Shown here one piece after another: positions 47,886 through 56,935 of a DNA stretch of 64,000 nucleotides (positions within the stretch are counted from its first letter, which is position 1; each line of letters begins with the position of its first letter). The position numbers and the translations under genes are program-made. The notes under the pieces are model-generated. The model was not told the origin of the DNA. It made no database searches and was given only the letters and a program-made list of their open reading frames with translations. Origin of the DNA: Rhizobium sp. Root482 (GTDB taxonomy: Bacteria > Pseudomonadota > Alphaproteobacteria > Rhizobiales > Rhizobiaceae); the NCBI RefSeq assembly GCF_001426565.1, contig NZ_LMFA01000021.1:124001-188000 (forward strand), in the 5' to 3' direction.

Positions 47886-48110
47886 ATGGCCAATCTGGTG
47901 AAGGAGCTGGTCAGCGGTGTCGTCGAAAGCCTGCTGAAGGAAATTCTGAAAAAGGCGGGCGGCAAACGCGCAACCAAGCGCCAGAAGCGGCAGGTGCGAT
48001 CGGCAAACACCGGGCGCTTCAAGAAATCCGCTTCGGCGCGCCGCGCCAAGCCCGCGAAGAAGCAGGTCAGCCGACGCAGGACCGCCGCAGCCCGAAGTGG
48101 AGCGAGGTAA
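47886..48110 (+). CDS. Small strongly basic protein of unknown function
   Basis: 74 residues with an amphipathic N-terminal helix (MANLVKELVSGVVESLLKEI) followed by a Lys/Arg/Ala-rich tail (about 25-74) containing KRATKRQKRQ and repeated R-R/A-R clusters, with a very high predicted pI. It resembles a histone H1-like or nucleic-acid-binding tail; no family was recognised. The ATG follows the bolA stop by 6 bases with an AGGGATGG ribosome-binding region. It is inserted between bolA and grxD. Coding status is supported by spacing and codon use but not by similarity. Confidence 0.65.
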   Translation: MANLVKELVSGVVESLLKEILKKAGGKRATKRQKRQVRSANTGRFKKSASARRAKPAKKQVSRRRTAAARSGAR

Positions 48111-48137
48111 CACCGCAGGCTGCTGTTGCCACGCTGC

Positions 48138-48188
48138 CATGCATCAATTTTTGTTGCGCCCGGGTGATGAAAATCACCGGCGTGCATG
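48138..48188. promoter_or_regulatory. Nested inverted repeat upstream of grxD; possible CRP/FNR-type site
   Basis: Core GGTGATGAAAATCACC fits GTGA-N6-TCAC. Around it, CGCC pairs with GGCG and outer CATGCA with TGCATG, so RNA could also fold into a long hairpin with a GAAA loop. No T-run follows. It lies 60 bases before the grxD ATG. Confidence 0.5.
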
Positions 48189-48247
48189 TTATCTAACAGC
48201 CTATCAAGACCCCCGCCCTTGAAGCGGGATGAGAAAGGACCAAAGAC

Positions 48248-48583
48248 ATGAGCGGAATCAACGCATTCATCGACAATGAAGTGAAGAGCAACGATGTCGT
48301 TCTCTTCATGAAGGGCACGCCGCAGTTCCCGCAATGTGGTTTCTCGGGCCAGGTGGTCCAGATGCTCGATTATATCGGCGTCGATTACAAGGGCATCAAC
48401 GTGCTCGCCGACGGCGATCTTCGCCAGGGCATCAAGGATTATTCCAACTGGCCGACCATTCCGCAGCTCTACGTCAAGGGCGAATTCGTCGGCGGCTGCG
48501 ACATCGTGCGCGAAATGTTCCAGGCCGGAGAACTCCAGTCGCATTTCGAGGAGCAGGGTATCGCCGTCAAGGGCGCAGCCTGA
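48248..48583 (+). CDS. grxD: Monothiol glutaredoxin Grx4
   Basis: 111 residues. The monothiol active site CGFS occurs in [19 protein letters not shown], with the glutathione site [18 protein letters not shown]. Monothiol Grx4 carries a glutathione-ligated [2Fe-2S] cluster and passes it between assembly systems such as SUF and acceptors, often with BolA. A ribosome-binding site GAAAGGA precedes the ATG. It is the last gene before a clear terminator. Confidence 0.95.
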   Translation: MSGINAFIDNEVKSNDVVLFMKGTPQFPQCGFSGQVVQMLDYIGVDYKGINVLADGDLRQGIKDYSNWPTIPQLYVKGEFVGGCDIVREMFQAGELQSHFEEQGIAVKGAA

Positions 48584-48608
48584 CAGCAGCACCGTTCGAT
48601 TGCACCTG

Positions 48609-48632
48609 AAAAGGCGGGCATCCGCCTTTTTT
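48609..48632 (+). terminator. Terminator of grxD
   Basis: Stem AAAAGGCGG/CCGCCTTTT with loop GCAT, followed by further T, 26 bases after the grxD stop. Confidence 0.88.
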
Positions 48633-48888
48633 GATTCCTGGAAACCGTGCCGTTTTTCTAATGTCTTTCAGGCTTTATCAGCCAAAGACCATATGCGCGA
48701 CTGTCACATGCCGGTCATCGCCATTGGCGATAGGCATATACGACTGTCGTGATCTGTAATTCTCGATAAGTCGCAATCCCTGCCGTCTGTCGGAAGAACG
48801 GCAGCCAGAGATTTTTTGAAAGCGCTTCGGAGCGCGCTTTCAATCCGTATCCGCCTGCTCCAGCATTTCATCCGCGCCTGAGCCATGC

Positions 48889-48906
48889 CGGAACATTTAT
48901 GTTCCG
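48889..48906. promoter_or_regulatory. Perfect palindrome upstream of the first Bcr/CflA gene (candidate operator)
   Basis: CGGAACAT-TT-ATGTTCCG, 8-bp arms, about 40 bases before the preferred ATG at 48947. It contains an alternative ATG (48899), which argues that this is not the real start. Confidence 0.5.
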
Positions 48907-48946
48907 CAGGCTGAGGCGCCGGCTCCTACCCGCCAGGATTATCGCC

Positions 48947-50182
48947 ATGACCACCACCTCCGAAGCGCCGGGCATCCCTGCCCTATCCAAGCCGCAGTTC
49001 GTCGCCCTGATGGCGATGCTGATGGCGATCAATGCGCTGTCGATCGACATCATGCTGCCCGGACTGCAGGAGATCGGCGCCAGCCTTGGCGTGGTCGACG
49101 AGAATGCGCGCCAATATGTGATCACCGCCTATCTGATCGGTATGGGCTGCGCCCAGCTTTTCTTCGGTCCGCTGTCCGACAGGTTCGGCCGCAAACTGCC
49201 GCTGCTCGGCGGTCTCGGCATTTATGCGCTCTGCGCCCTTGCCATTGTCTTCGTTCCGTCCTTCACAGGGCTTCTGGTGCTCCGTTTCGTCCAGGGCATT
49301 GGCGCGGCGGCAACGCGGGTCATCACTGTGTCCATCGTCCGCGATATCTATGGCGGGCGGATGATGGCGGAGATCATGTCGCTGGTGCTCATGGTCTTCA
49401 TGATCGTGCCCGTCATTGCGCCGAGCATCGGCCAGTTGATCATGATCTTTGCCGAATGGCACATGATCTTCGTGGTGATCTGCCTCTTTGCCATTCTGGT
49501 GGCGACGCTGGTCATGCTTCGCCTGCCCGAAACGCTGGCGATCGAAAACCGCCGTCCGTTCACCGTCAAATCCATCCTTGGGGCGTTCCGTATCGTGCTG
49601 ACGAACCGTGTCGCGCTTTGCTATTCGCTGGCGGCGTCCTTCGTTTTCGGATCGCTGTTCGGCTTCATCAATTCTGCGCAGCAGATCTTCGTCGGGGTCT
49701 TCGGGCTCGGCCCCTGGTTTCCGCTGGCCTTTGCCGGCTTTGCTGGCCTGATGGCAATCGCCTCCTTCACCAATTCGCGGCTGGTCAAACTCTACGGCAT
49801 GCGCCGGCTGTCGCATGGCGCGCTGATCGGCTTCGTGCTCGCAAGTTTCGCCTGGGCCATGACGTCGATCTTCGGCACGCTGCCCTTCTGGCTGTTTGCC
49901 GTGCTCTATGGTCTTGCAATGTTCCAGTTCGGCCTGATCGGTGCCAATTTCAACGCTATGGCGATGGAACCGCTCGGTCACGTGGCCGGCACGGCATCGT
50001 CGGTGCTGGGGTTCACCCAGACGATCGGCGGTGCGCTTATCGGCGCACTGATCGGTCAGGCCTTCGACGGAACCGTGACCCCGCTTGCCATCGGCTTCCT
50101 GACGGTTTCGATCGTCGGCCTGATTTTCGTTCTGATCGCCGAAAAAGGCCGCCTTTTCAGCCCGCACAATCCATCGATTTAA
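48947..50182 (+). CDS. Bcr/CflA family multidrug efflux MFS transporter (first of two)
   Basis: 411 residues from the ATG at 48947; an ATG at 48899 falls inside a palindrome and is rejected. Twelve membrane spans of the drug:H+ antiporter type. NALSIDIMLPGLQEIG is the Bcr/CflA family start in TM1, GPLSDRFGRKLPLL is motif A, and RFVQGIGAAATRV is motif B with its Arg. Members pump bicyclomycin, chloramphenicol or similar small compounds. A paralogue follows 42 bp downstream in the same direction. Substrates are not predicted. Confidence 0.9.
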   Translation: MTTTSEAPGIPALSKPQFVALMAMLMAINALSIDIMLPGLQEIGASLGVVDENARQYVITAYLIGMGCAQLFFGPLSDRFGRKLPLLGGLGIYALCALAIVFVPSFTGLLVLRFVQGIGAAATRVITVSIVRDIYGGRMMAEIMSLVLMVFMIVPVIAPSIGQLIMIFAEWHMIFVVICLFAILVATLVMLRLPETLAIENRRPFTVKSILGAFRIVLTNRVALCYSLAASFVFGSLFGFINSAQQIFVGVFGLGPWFPLAFAGFAGLMAIASFTNSRLVKLYGMRRLSHGALIGFVLASFAWAMTSIFGTLPFWLFAVLYGLAMFQFGLIGANFNAMAMEPLGHVAGTASSVLGFTQTIGGALIGALIGQAFDGTVTPLAIGFLTVSIVGLIFVLIAEKGRLFSPHNPSI

Positions 50183-50224
50183 CGAGACTTCGTCTTCCTG
50201 AAAGACATTTCACAGGGTTCCCCC

Positions 50225-51508
50225 ATGTCCGCAGACACCAGGCATCATGCCGAAAATATCGGCTCTTCCCGTATCGGCCTCGGCTTTTTCGAGTTCGTCA
50301 TCACCATTGCCCTCATGACCGCCAGCGTCGCGCTGGCGATCGACATCATGTTGCCCGCCCTGCCGGCCATCGGCCACTCGCTCGGGGTCGTCAATACCAA
50401 CGACACCCAATTGGTGATCGGCATCTTCTTTCTCGGCTTTGGCTGTTCGCAGATCATTTTCGGCAGCCTGTCGGACACGTTCGGACGCCGCCACGTGCTA
50501 CTGGCGGGGCTTGCCTTCTACGTCGTGACGATGTTCGGCGCAGCCGCCACGCAGAGCTTTGAAATGCTGCTTCTGCTGCGTTTCGTCCAGGGCATCGGCG
50601 CGGCAGCGGTACGCATCACCACGATGGCGATCGTGCGCGACTGCTTCGGCGGTCGCGAGATGGCGCGGGTCATGTCCTATGTCATGATCGTCTTCATGAT
50701 CATCCCGATCGTCGCGCCCTCGCTCGGCCAGGCGGTCATCCTCTATGCCAACTGGCACTGGATCTTCATCCTGCTCGGCGCCGTTGGTGCCATCCTCTTC
50801 GTCTGGGCAGCGCTGCGCCTGAAGGAATCGCTGCCGCAGGAAGAACGCCTGCCGCTTTCGGTTGCTTCCGTCCTCACCGGCTTCAAGACGGTCCTGACCA
50901 ACCGCATCACCTGCGGCTACATGATCGGCCTGACCATGTTCACCGCCGTCATCTGCGCCTATATCGTCACCGTCCAGCAGATATTCGGTGAGGTCTACGG
51001 GCTCGGCGACTGGCTGCCGATTGCCTTTGCCGGTACCGCCGGCGGCATCGCAATCGCCAACTTCGCCAATGGCTATTTCGTGCGCAGCTTCGGCATGCGG
51101 CGGATTTCGCATGCGGCGGTCATCCTGTTCACCCTGCTTTCCGGCGCCGGCCTGCTGATTTCCCTTGGTGGCCGGCCGGATTTCACGGTCGCCTATCTGT
51201 TGTTCTCCGTTCTCCTGATGCTGTTTGCGGTGATTGCCACCAATTTCACAGCTATCAGCCTGGAGCCGATGGGCCATCTGGCCGGCACCGCCACCGCCGT
51301 CACCGGCTTCGTTTCGACAACCGGCGGGGCGTTGATCGGCGGGGCGGTCGGACAGATGTTCAACGGTACGGTACAGCCGCTGTTTGCCGGATTTGCCGTA
51401 TTCGGTGCCGTGACGATCGCCGCGGTCCTCTGGGCGGAAAAGGGTAAGCTCTTCACCCATCCGGGCGACGACGAGGCGCTGTTGGAAGGCGCCGGCGGGC
51501 ATATGTGA
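50225..51508 (+). CDS. Bcr/CflA family multidrug efflux MFS transporter (second of two)
   Basis: 427 residues, twelve membrane spans. ALAIDIMLPALPAIGHSLG, GSLSDTFGRRHVLLAG (motif A) and RFVQGIGAAAVRI (motif B) match its neighbour in order and spacing. Similarity throughout suggests an old tandem duplication. The 42-bp gap and shared downstream terminator make a two-gene operon likely. Whether the two form a heterodimer or serve different drugs is unknown. Confidence 0.9.
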   Translation: MSADTRHHAENIGSSRIGLGFFEFVITIALMTASVALAIDIMLPALPAIGHSLGVVNTNDTQLVIGIFFLGFGCSQIIFGSLSDTFGRRHVLLAGLAFYVVTMFGAAATQSFEMLLLLRFVQGIGAAAVRITTMAIVRDCFGGREMARVMSYVMIVFMIIPIVAPSLGQAVILYANWHWIFILLGAVGAILFVWAALRLKESLPQEERLPLSVASVLTGFKTVLTNRITCGYMIGLTMFTAVICAYIVTVQQIFGEVYGLGDWLPIAFAGTAGGIAIANFANGYFVRSFGMRRISHAAVILFTLLSGAGLLISLGGRPDFTVAYLLFSVLLMLFAVIATNFTAISLEPMGHLAGTATAVTGFVSTTGGALIGGAVGQMFNGTVQPLFAGFAVFGAVTIAAVLWAEKGKLFTHPGDDEALLEGAGGHM

Positions 51509-51520
51509 CAGCCTGATACG

Positions 51521-51557
51521 GAAAGGCCCGCCGGGACCATGTCCAGGCGGGCCTTTC
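51521..51557. terminator. Terminator between the MFS genes and the inositol-phosphatase-like gene
   Basis: 12-bp stem GAAAGGCCCGCC/GGCGGGCCTTTC with a 13-base loop; short T-rich sequence on each side lets it serve both convergent operons. Confidence 0.75.
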
Positions 51558-51574
51558 TGCGATAGGCGTGCGCG

Positions 51575-52396
51575 TCAGACGGTAAAGACCTCGCGCCGCA
51601 ACAGTTCCCAGCATTCCTTGTCGGACGCCAGCAGCAAACCACCATCGAGATGTTGCGCCCGATAGGGCGAGCCGTCGAAGCGCGCGGCATAGGCCCCGGC
51701 TTCCTGTGCAATCAACGTGCCGGCAAGATGATCCCAGGGCATCAGCTTCTGGTACATCAGGAAATGGAAATGGCCGCCGGCAAAGGCACGGTATTCATGC
51801 GCCGCGCAACGGTAGCTGGTGGCGATCCGCACCTTTCCCATATTGCCCATGACGGTCCGGCGGTTCTCCGGAGAATAAAAGCCGGTGGAGGCGCAACCGA
51901 CAAGGCCTTCCAGTGGCGGGCAAGGCGAGACGCTCAACCGCTCCTGCGACCCATCGGCCTTGCAAAGCCAGGCACCGGCGCCCTTTTCCGCAATCACCCA
52001 GTCATTGCCCATCGGATCGTAGATGACGCCGGCAATGGTTTCGCCCCCGGCAACGACGGCAGCCATGACGCCAAACAGCGGCATGCCGGCGGCATAGTTG
52101 AACGTGCCATCGATCGGATCGACGACGACGGCAAGATCGGCACCGGCGAGACCAAGCAGGGCCGGATCGGCGGCCACGGACTCCTCGCCGATGAACAGGG
52201 CCTCCGGCGCGAGTTCCGCCAGGCGCGCCTTGATCAGCCGCTCGGCCGCCTCGTCCGCTTCGGTCACGAGATCGATGGCCTCGGTCTTCATCCGCACATC
52301 GCCGGCGCCGAGATTGCGGAAACGGGGCAGGATTTCCCTTGCTGCCGCCTCCTGCAGGATATTGGCGATGCCGGCGATATCGATGGTCTGGGTCAT
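51575..52396 (-). CDS. Inositol monophosphatase family protein
   Basis: 273 residues from the ATG at 52394-52396 ([14 protein letters not shown]), overlapping the ttcA stop by 4 bases; the longer frame back to 52582 is antisense to nothing but lacks similarity. The Li-sensitive phosphatase metal site appears as [18 protein letters not shown] and the late [15 protein letters not shown]. Substrates could be inositol phosphate, 3'-phosphoadenosine 5'-phosphate or fructose-1,6-bisphosphate; the family motif alone does not decide. Coupling to ttcA does not help. Confidence 0.88.
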   Translation of the reverse strand: MTQTIDIAGIANILQEAAAREILPRFRNLGAGDVRMKTEAIDLVTEADEAAERLIKARLAELAPEALFIGEESVAADPALLGLAGADLAVVVDPIDGTFNYAAGMPLFGVMAAVVAGGETIAGVIYDPMGNDWVIAEKGAGAWLCKADGSQERLSVSPCPPLEGLVGCASTGFYSPENRRTVMGNMGKVRIATSYRCAAHEYRAFAGGHFHFLMYQKLMPWDHLAGTLIAQEAGAYAARFDGSPYRAQHLDGGLLLASDKECWELLRREVFTV

Positions 52397-53283
52397 GGCT
52401 TTGGATCCGCTAGAAGGGTTTGGAAATCGAACAGTTTGGGGTCGAGCAGGTGTGACGGATTGGCGTGGCCAAGAGCGCGCAGCATCGTATCCTTGCGGCC
52501 GGGCATGCGGCGCTCGATATCCGACAGCATCGCCTTCATGGCATTGCGCTCCAGGCCGTCCTGCGTGCCGCAGAGATCGCAAGGGATGATCGGAAACGCC
52601 ATTGCGGCGGCGAATTTTGCGAGGTCGTCCTCGGCCGCATAGGCAAGCGGCCTGAGCACCATGAGGTCGCCGTCGTCATTGAGCAGCTTTGCCGGCATGG
52701 TTGCGAGACGGCCGCCATGGAAGAAATTCATGAAGAAGGTCTCGAGAATATCCTCGCGGTGATGGCCGAGCACCAGCGCGTCGCATCCTTCCTCGCGCGC
52801 GATCCGGTAGAGATTGCCGCGGCGCAGGCGCGAACAGAGCGCGCAATAGGTTCCGCCCGCCGGCACCTTCTCCTTCACGATCGAATAGGTATCGCGATAT
52901 TCGATCCGGTGGCGGATACCGATCGAAGTCAGATAGTCCGGCAGCACATTTTTGGGGAAATTCGGCTGTCCCTGGTCGAGATTGCAGGCGATCAGTTCGA
53001 CCGGCAGCAGGCCGCGCCATTGCAGGTCCATCAACAGCGCCAGGAGACCATAGCTGTCCTTGCCGCCGGAGACGCCGACCAGCCAGCGCTTCTGGCCGTT
53101 CAGCATGCCGAAATCGTCGATCGCCTGGCGCACCTGGCGGAGCAGTCGCTTGCGCAATTTGTTGAATGATACCGATGACGGCATGTTGGCGAAGATCGGG
53201 TGCACGGCTTCACCACCGGCCTGATTCTCCTCCGGCGAAAACTCCTCGAAGAGGACGCGGTGCGATTGGTCGATGTGATCCAT
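52393..53283 (-). CDS. ttcA: tRNA 2-thiocytidine biosynthesis protein TtcA
   Basis: 296 residues. The PP-loop ATPase motif is [12 protein letters not shown], and the family-specific cysteines are in [12 protein letters not shown] (CxxC) with a third in PCDLCG. TtcA uses a [4Fe-4S] cluster and sulfur from a desulfurase to thiolate C32 of certain tRNAs. It links to the suf genes of this window through its cluster need. The stop overlaps the start of the inositol-phosphatase-like gene. Typical length. Confidence 0.94.
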   Translation of the reverse strand: MDHIDQSHRVLFEEFSPEENQAGGEAVHPIFANMPSSVSFNKLRKRLLRQVRQAIDDFGMLNGQKRWLVGVSGGKDSYGLLALLMDLQWRGLLPVELIACNLDQGQPNFPKNVLPDYLTSIGIRHRIEYRDTYSIVKEKVPAGGTYCALCSRLRRGNLYRIAREEGCDALVLGHHREDILETFFMNFFHGGRLATMPAKLLNDDGDLMVLRPLAYAAEDDLAKFAAAMAFPIIPCDLCGTQDGLERNAMKAMLSDIERRMPGRKDTMLRALGHANPSHLLDPKLFDFQTLLADPKP

Positions 53284-53405
53284 GACAGGGCCCCGATGGA
53301 ATATGCGCGCGGCATAGGCGAATGACTGCCCTGCACTTGCCTGCCCCGGCTGGCGAGATCAAGGAAAATGCGCGCCACCTGGCACAAAACGCCCGCAATC
53401 TCTCC

Positions 53406-54350
53406 TCAGGCGCCGAAGACCGACCATCCCGTGCGGTTTGCCAGCATTTCCAGCGCAAGCGAGCCGAGCAGCGAATTGCCGTTTTGATTGAGACCGGGCG
53501 ACCAGACGGCGATGGCGGCCTTGCCGGGTGCTACGCAAAGAATGCCACCGCCGACCCCGCTCTTGCCCGGCAGGCCAACGCGAAAGGCGAAATCGCCGGA
53601 CCCGTCATAATGGCCGCAGGTCAGCATCAGCGCATTGATGCGGCGTGCCCGCTGGCGGGAAACGACCGAATGGCCTGTCAGCGGATCGCTCCCGGATGCC
53701 GCCAGATAAAGGCCGGCTCTCGCCAGCTGGATGCAGGTCATCGCCAAGGCACATTGATGGAAATAGACGCCGAGCACATGATCGACCGGATGATCGATCG
53801 TGCCGAAGGCGCGCATGAAATTGGCAAGCGCGAAATTGCGGTAGCCGGTGGCCTCCTCCGAGCGCGCGACTTCTGCGTCGATGAGGATGTCCTCGTCATT
53901 AGCAAGATAGCGGACGAAACGGACGATCTCGCCGATCGCCTCGCGCGGCGTATGGCCGGCCAGCACCCGGTCTGTAACGGCGATCGCGCCGGCATTGATG
54001 AAGGGATTGCGGGGAATGCCGTGCTCATGCTCAAGCTGGACGATGGAATTGAAGGCCGAGCCCGACGGTTCCCGGCCGACCCGCTTCCAGATGTTTTCGC
54101 CATGCTTGCCAAGCGCCAGCGTCAGCGTAAAGACCTTGGAAATGCTCTGGATGGAAAACGGCAATCCCGCGTCGCCTGCTTGAAACACCTGGCCATCGAC
54201 AGTGACGACGGCCATGCCGAAGCGCTTGGGATCGATGCGCGCCAGTTGCGGGATATAGTCTGCCACCTTCCCCTCGCCCAGCCGCGGGGCAAGTTCCCTG
54301 TGGATATCGTCGACAATCGCCTGCAGGTCCAAGGGTTCCGTGCCGGGCAT
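53406..54350 (-). CDS. glsA: Glutaminase A
   Basis: 314 residues of the serine beta-lactamase-like glutaminase family. The nucleophile Ser and general base Lys are in QSISKVFTL (SxxK), with a typical AGLPFSI just ahead and [19 protein letters not shown] and GVGGGILCV further on. It deamidates glutamine to glutamate and ammonia and often takes part in acid resistance or nitrogen flow. It lies between rpsD and ttcA on the minus strand with no operon partner within 100 bp on either side. Confidence 0.94.
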   Translation of the reverse strand: MPGTEPLDLQAIVDDIHRELAPRLGEGKVADYIPQLARIDPKRFGMAVVTVDGQVFQAGDAGLPFSIQSISKVFTLTLALGKHGENIWKRVGREPSGSAFNSIVQLEHEHGIPRNPFINAGAIAVTDRVLAGHTPREAIGEIVRFVRYLANDEDILIDAEVARSEEATGYRNFALANFMRAFGTIDHPVDHVLGVYFHQCALAMTCIQLARAGLYLAASGSDPLTGHSVVSRQRARRINALMLTCGHYDGSGDFAFRVGLPGKSGVGGGILCVAPGKAAIAVWSPGLNQNGNSLLGSLALEMLANRTGWSVFGA

Positions 54351-54386
54351 CGATCAGTCTCCGGTTTGCGATTGGTTTTGACGACA

Positions 54387-54417
54387 ACAAAAAAGCCACC
54401 CATTCCTGAGTGGCTTT
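54387..54417 (-). terminator. Terminator of rpsD
   Basis: On the minus strand AAAGCCAC pairs with GTGGCTTT (8 bp) across a 10-base loop and runs into TTTTTT, 34 bases after the rpsD stop. Confidence 0.85.
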
Positions 54418-54450
54418 CCTGAAAATCGCAAGGCCCGAGCCTTTGAGAAA

Positions 54451-55068
54451 TTATCGCGAATAGAATTCGACGACGAGGTTCGGTTCCATGATGACCGCGT
54501 AAGGAACGTCGGCTAGGAAGGGAACGCGAGCGAAGGTCGCGACCATCTTGTTGTGATCGACTTCGATATAGTCGGGAACGTCGCGTTCAGCCAGCGAAAC
54601 CGCTTCGAGAACCGAAACGAGCTGCTTGGACTTTTCGCGAACTTCGATGACGTCGCCGACCTTGCAGCGATAGGAACCGATGTTGACGCGAATGCCGTTG
54701 ACCTTGACATGGCCGTGGTTGACGAACTGACGGGCAGCAAAGACCGTCGGAACGAACTTGGCGCGGTAGACGATCGCGTCGAGGCGCGATTCGAGCAGGC
54801 CGATCAGGTTTTCCGAGGTGTCGCCCTTGCGGCGGTTGGCTTCGTCGTAGATCGCGCGGAACTGCTTCTCGCGGATATCGCCGTAATAGCCCTTGAGCTT
54901 CTGCTTGGCGCGCAGCTGCACGCCGAAGTCGGAAAGCTTGGACTTGCGGCGCTGGCCGTGCTGGCCGGGGCCATATTCGCGGCGATTGACCGGGGACTTC
55001 GGACGACCCCAGATATTTTCGCCCATACGGCGATCGATTTTGTACTTGGATGAAGCGCGCTTGCTCAT
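54451..55068 (-). CDS. rpsD: 30S ribosomal protein S4
   Basis: 205 residues from the ATG at 55066-55068, with AAGGAA before it; the open frame continues upstream without similarity. The sequence starts [26 protein letters not shown] in the usual alphaproteobacterial form, lacks the zinc-binding Cys of some homologues, and has the S4 RNA-binding domain (about 93-155: [31 protein letters not shown]). S4 is a primary binder in 30S assembly and can repress its own translation. Single gene, not in the alpha operon, as in other rhizobia. Confidence 0.97.
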   Translation of the reverse strand: MSKRASSKYKIDRRMGENIWGRPKSPVNRREYGPGQHGQRRKSKLSDFGVQLRAKQKLKGYYGDIREKQFRAIYDEANRRKGDTSENLIGLLESRLDAIVYRAKFVPTVFAARQFVNHGHVKVNGIRVNIGSYRCKVGDVIEVREKSKQLVSVLEAVSLAERDVPDYIEVDHNKMVATFARVPFLADVPYAVIMEPNLVVEFYSR

Positions 55069-55200
55069 CGCATTTCCTTTCAGACGGTTACACCGGCCCG
55101 TTACCAGACCGGATGAAGGAAACACGCCCTCCTCTGAACCTCGATGAAGCTCTGACAGGTTTCTCACGATCACGCGAACGGAGAAGCCACGGGACATGTC

Positions 55201-55231
55201 AAATAAAACACCGGGCATTTCGGCCCGGCGT
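55201..55231 (-). terminator. Terminator of the HerA-like ATPase gene
   Basis: Minus strand ACGCCGGGC and GCCCGGTGT pair (one G-T) around a 6-base loop, followed by TTTATTT. It lies 69 bases after the gene's stop and ahead of the rpsD leader. Confidence 0.8.
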
Positions 55232-55299
55232 TGAGCGGGTCTTTAGGTAAGTTTTACAATATTGTCAACGACCAGCGGGAAGAAACACAGCAAAACGGC

Positions 55300-56811
55300 C
55301 TATTCCGCAGCGTTTCGGCTTTCCGCATCGTAGTGTGCGTCGGCGGCGCCCGGCGCGGTTTCGGCCGCCAGGTCCGGGAAGGCAACGATGCGCTTGCCGG
55401 ACAGGTCGCTGTGAACGACGATCAGGCCCTGTTCCTCGAAATAGCCGAGTAGGCGCCGTGCCCGGCGGGCGGAATGGGTACCGTAGGCGCGCGCGATCAT
55501 CGCGTCCGATGGGCATGGCAAGCCGCGCACCGCCGATTGTGCCACAAGCAGGAAGACGCCCTGCAGGTCGTCTGTCACCTTGCGCGACAATTCCAGGGCC
55601 AGGGCCCAGGTTTCGCTCGCCGCTGTCTCGGCATCCACGCCGGAGCGTGCGACGGCCATCTTGCGACGGAAGGCGCTGAGCGACAAGGGGGCGCCCGGCA
55701 CGCGGCGGATGCGGCAGCGGACGAGGAAATCCTGAAACAGCTCCGCATCGGCACGGAAGGCAGCCTCCGGATTTTCGAGAATTTCGGCGAGCAGCCCGTC
55801 GAGCAGCGCCTCGCGCTCGGCAACAGGCATTTCCGGCGCCGGCGTTTTCGCTTCGCCGACCACAAGCGGCTCAGGCCGCGGTCGCGACAATTCGGCGAGA
55901 ATATCGGTGGCCGGGCGCGGCTGGGCGCTCGGGCGGCGAATGAGCGGGCGGACCAACTCGTCCGGGTCCGGCGTGAAAATCAGATCCTCGACATCCGCAA
56001 CCGCTTCCGGCAGCGGCGTCAGTTTCGGGCTGGTGGAGCGCGCCGAGGTCTCGACATTGCCGATCGTCACCGGCAAGGGCCGGCGCGACAGGGCCGGACC
56101 GAGCGCCACGAAGGATCCGCGCTTAAGGTCGCGGAACATTTCCGCCGTGCGCCGGTCCATGCCGAGCAGGTCGGCGGCGCGAGCCATGTCGATATCGAGA
56201 AAGGTACGGCCCATCAGGAAGTTGGACGCTTCGGCAGCGACGTTCTTGGCAAGCTTTGCCAGACGCTGCGTGGCGATGACCCCGGCAAGGCCGCGTTTGC
56301 GGCCGCGACACATCAGATTGGTCATGGCGCCGAGCGAGATTTTTCGCGCTTCCTCGGAAACGTCGCCCGCAACCGAGGGCGCGAACATCTGCGCCTCGTC
56401 CACCACCACCAGCACCGGGTACCAATGGTCGCGGTCGGCATCGAACATGGCATTGAGAAAGATGCCGGCGCTGCGCATCTGCTGCTCGATATCGAGCCCT
56501 TCCAGCGACAGGACACAGGACACCCTGTGCTGGCGGATGCGGCTGGCAATCCCGATCAGCTCGCTTTCCGTGCGCTCGCCCTCGATCACCACATGGCCGA
56601 ATTTATCGGCCAGCGTGACGAAATCGCCTTCCGGATCGATGATGCACTGCTGCACCCAGGGCGCGGACTGTTCGAGGAGCCGGCGCAGCAGATGCGATTT
56701 TCCGGAACCGGAATTGCCCTGCACCAGAAGGCGCGTTGCCAGAAGCTCCTCGATATCGAGCGGAACGGACGCGCCGTCGGACGCCGTCCCCATATCGATG
56801 CCGACTTTCAT
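55300..56811 (-). CDS. HerA/DUF87-type ATP-binding protein
   Basis: 503 residues from the ATG at 56809-56811 (MKVGIDMGTASDG), preceded by GAGGG. A P-loop at about residues 32-39 (GNSGSGKS), Walker B VLVVVDEAQMFAP, and a HerA/FtsK-like QRLAKLAKNVAAEASNFLMGRTF segment with a likely Arg sensor show the translocase-type fold. The last 200 residues contain a helical region with a possible winged helix (about 430-490). HerA pairs with NurA in archaea, but no nuclease is next to it. It may act on DNA, or in membrane/secretion roles; unresolved. Confidence 0.82.
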   Translation of the reverse strand: MKVGIDMGTASDGASVPLDIEELLATRLLVQGNSGSGKSHLLRRLLEQSAPWVQQCIIDPEGDFVTLADKFGHVVIEGERTESELIGIASRIRQHRVSCVLSLEGLDIEQQMRSAGIFLNAMFDADRDHWYPVLVVVDEAQMFAPSVAGDVSEEARKISLGAMTNLMCRGRKRGLAGVIATQRLAKLAKNVAAEASNFLMGRTFLDIDMARAADLLGMDRRTAEMFRDLKRGSFVALGPALSRRPLPVTIGNVETSARSTSPKLTPLPEAVADVEDLIFTPDPDELVRPLIRRPSAQPRPATDILAELSRPRPEPLVVGEAKTPAPEMPVAEREALLDGLLAEILENPEAAFRADAELFQDFLVRCRIRRVPGAPLSLSAFRRKMAVARSGVDAETAASETWALALELSRKVTDDLQGVFLLVAQSAVRGLPCPSDAMIARAYGTHSARRARRLLGYFEEQGLIVVHSDLSGKRIVAFPDLAAETAPGAADAHYDAESRNAAE

Positions 56812-56935
56812 GCCACCCTCGTTCAAACTGCCATGCCGGATGCGCCGCCACGAACCCGCAGGCCTTTGCTTAGCACCGTTTGCCGCGCTTTGCGCCCCGG
56901 CACCGCGGAAACCCACAGCTAAGACAGGATTTCGT

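Larger units (their letters stand above)
48584..48946. other. 363-base spacer without a recognised gene
   Basis: It holds the grxD terminator (48609-48632), a 10-bp inverted repeat at 48816-48843 (TTGAAAGCGC and its complement), and a palindrome at 48889-48906 upstream of the first Bcr/CflA gene. No coding frame with similarity was found; a short minus-strand frame at 48704-48886 has no support. Confidence 0.5.

Noticed and set aside
48899-48946. Upstream ATG as start of the first Bcr/CflA gene
   Set aside because: The 16 added residues are Arg-rich, the ATG lies inside a perfect palindrome and has no Shine-Dalgarno sequence; the ATG at 48947 has AGGATT ahead and fits family length.
48983-50167. 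394-codon minus-strand frame opposite the first MFS gene
   Set aside because: Composition is polar and repetitive (His/Asp/Glu) and arises from the complement of hydrophobic codons; no start signal.
55174-55202. rpsD promoter at TTGACA (minus strand)
   Set aside because: The -35 is perfect but no acceptable -10 lies at 16-18 bases; only GTTCGC or TTCGCG occur there.
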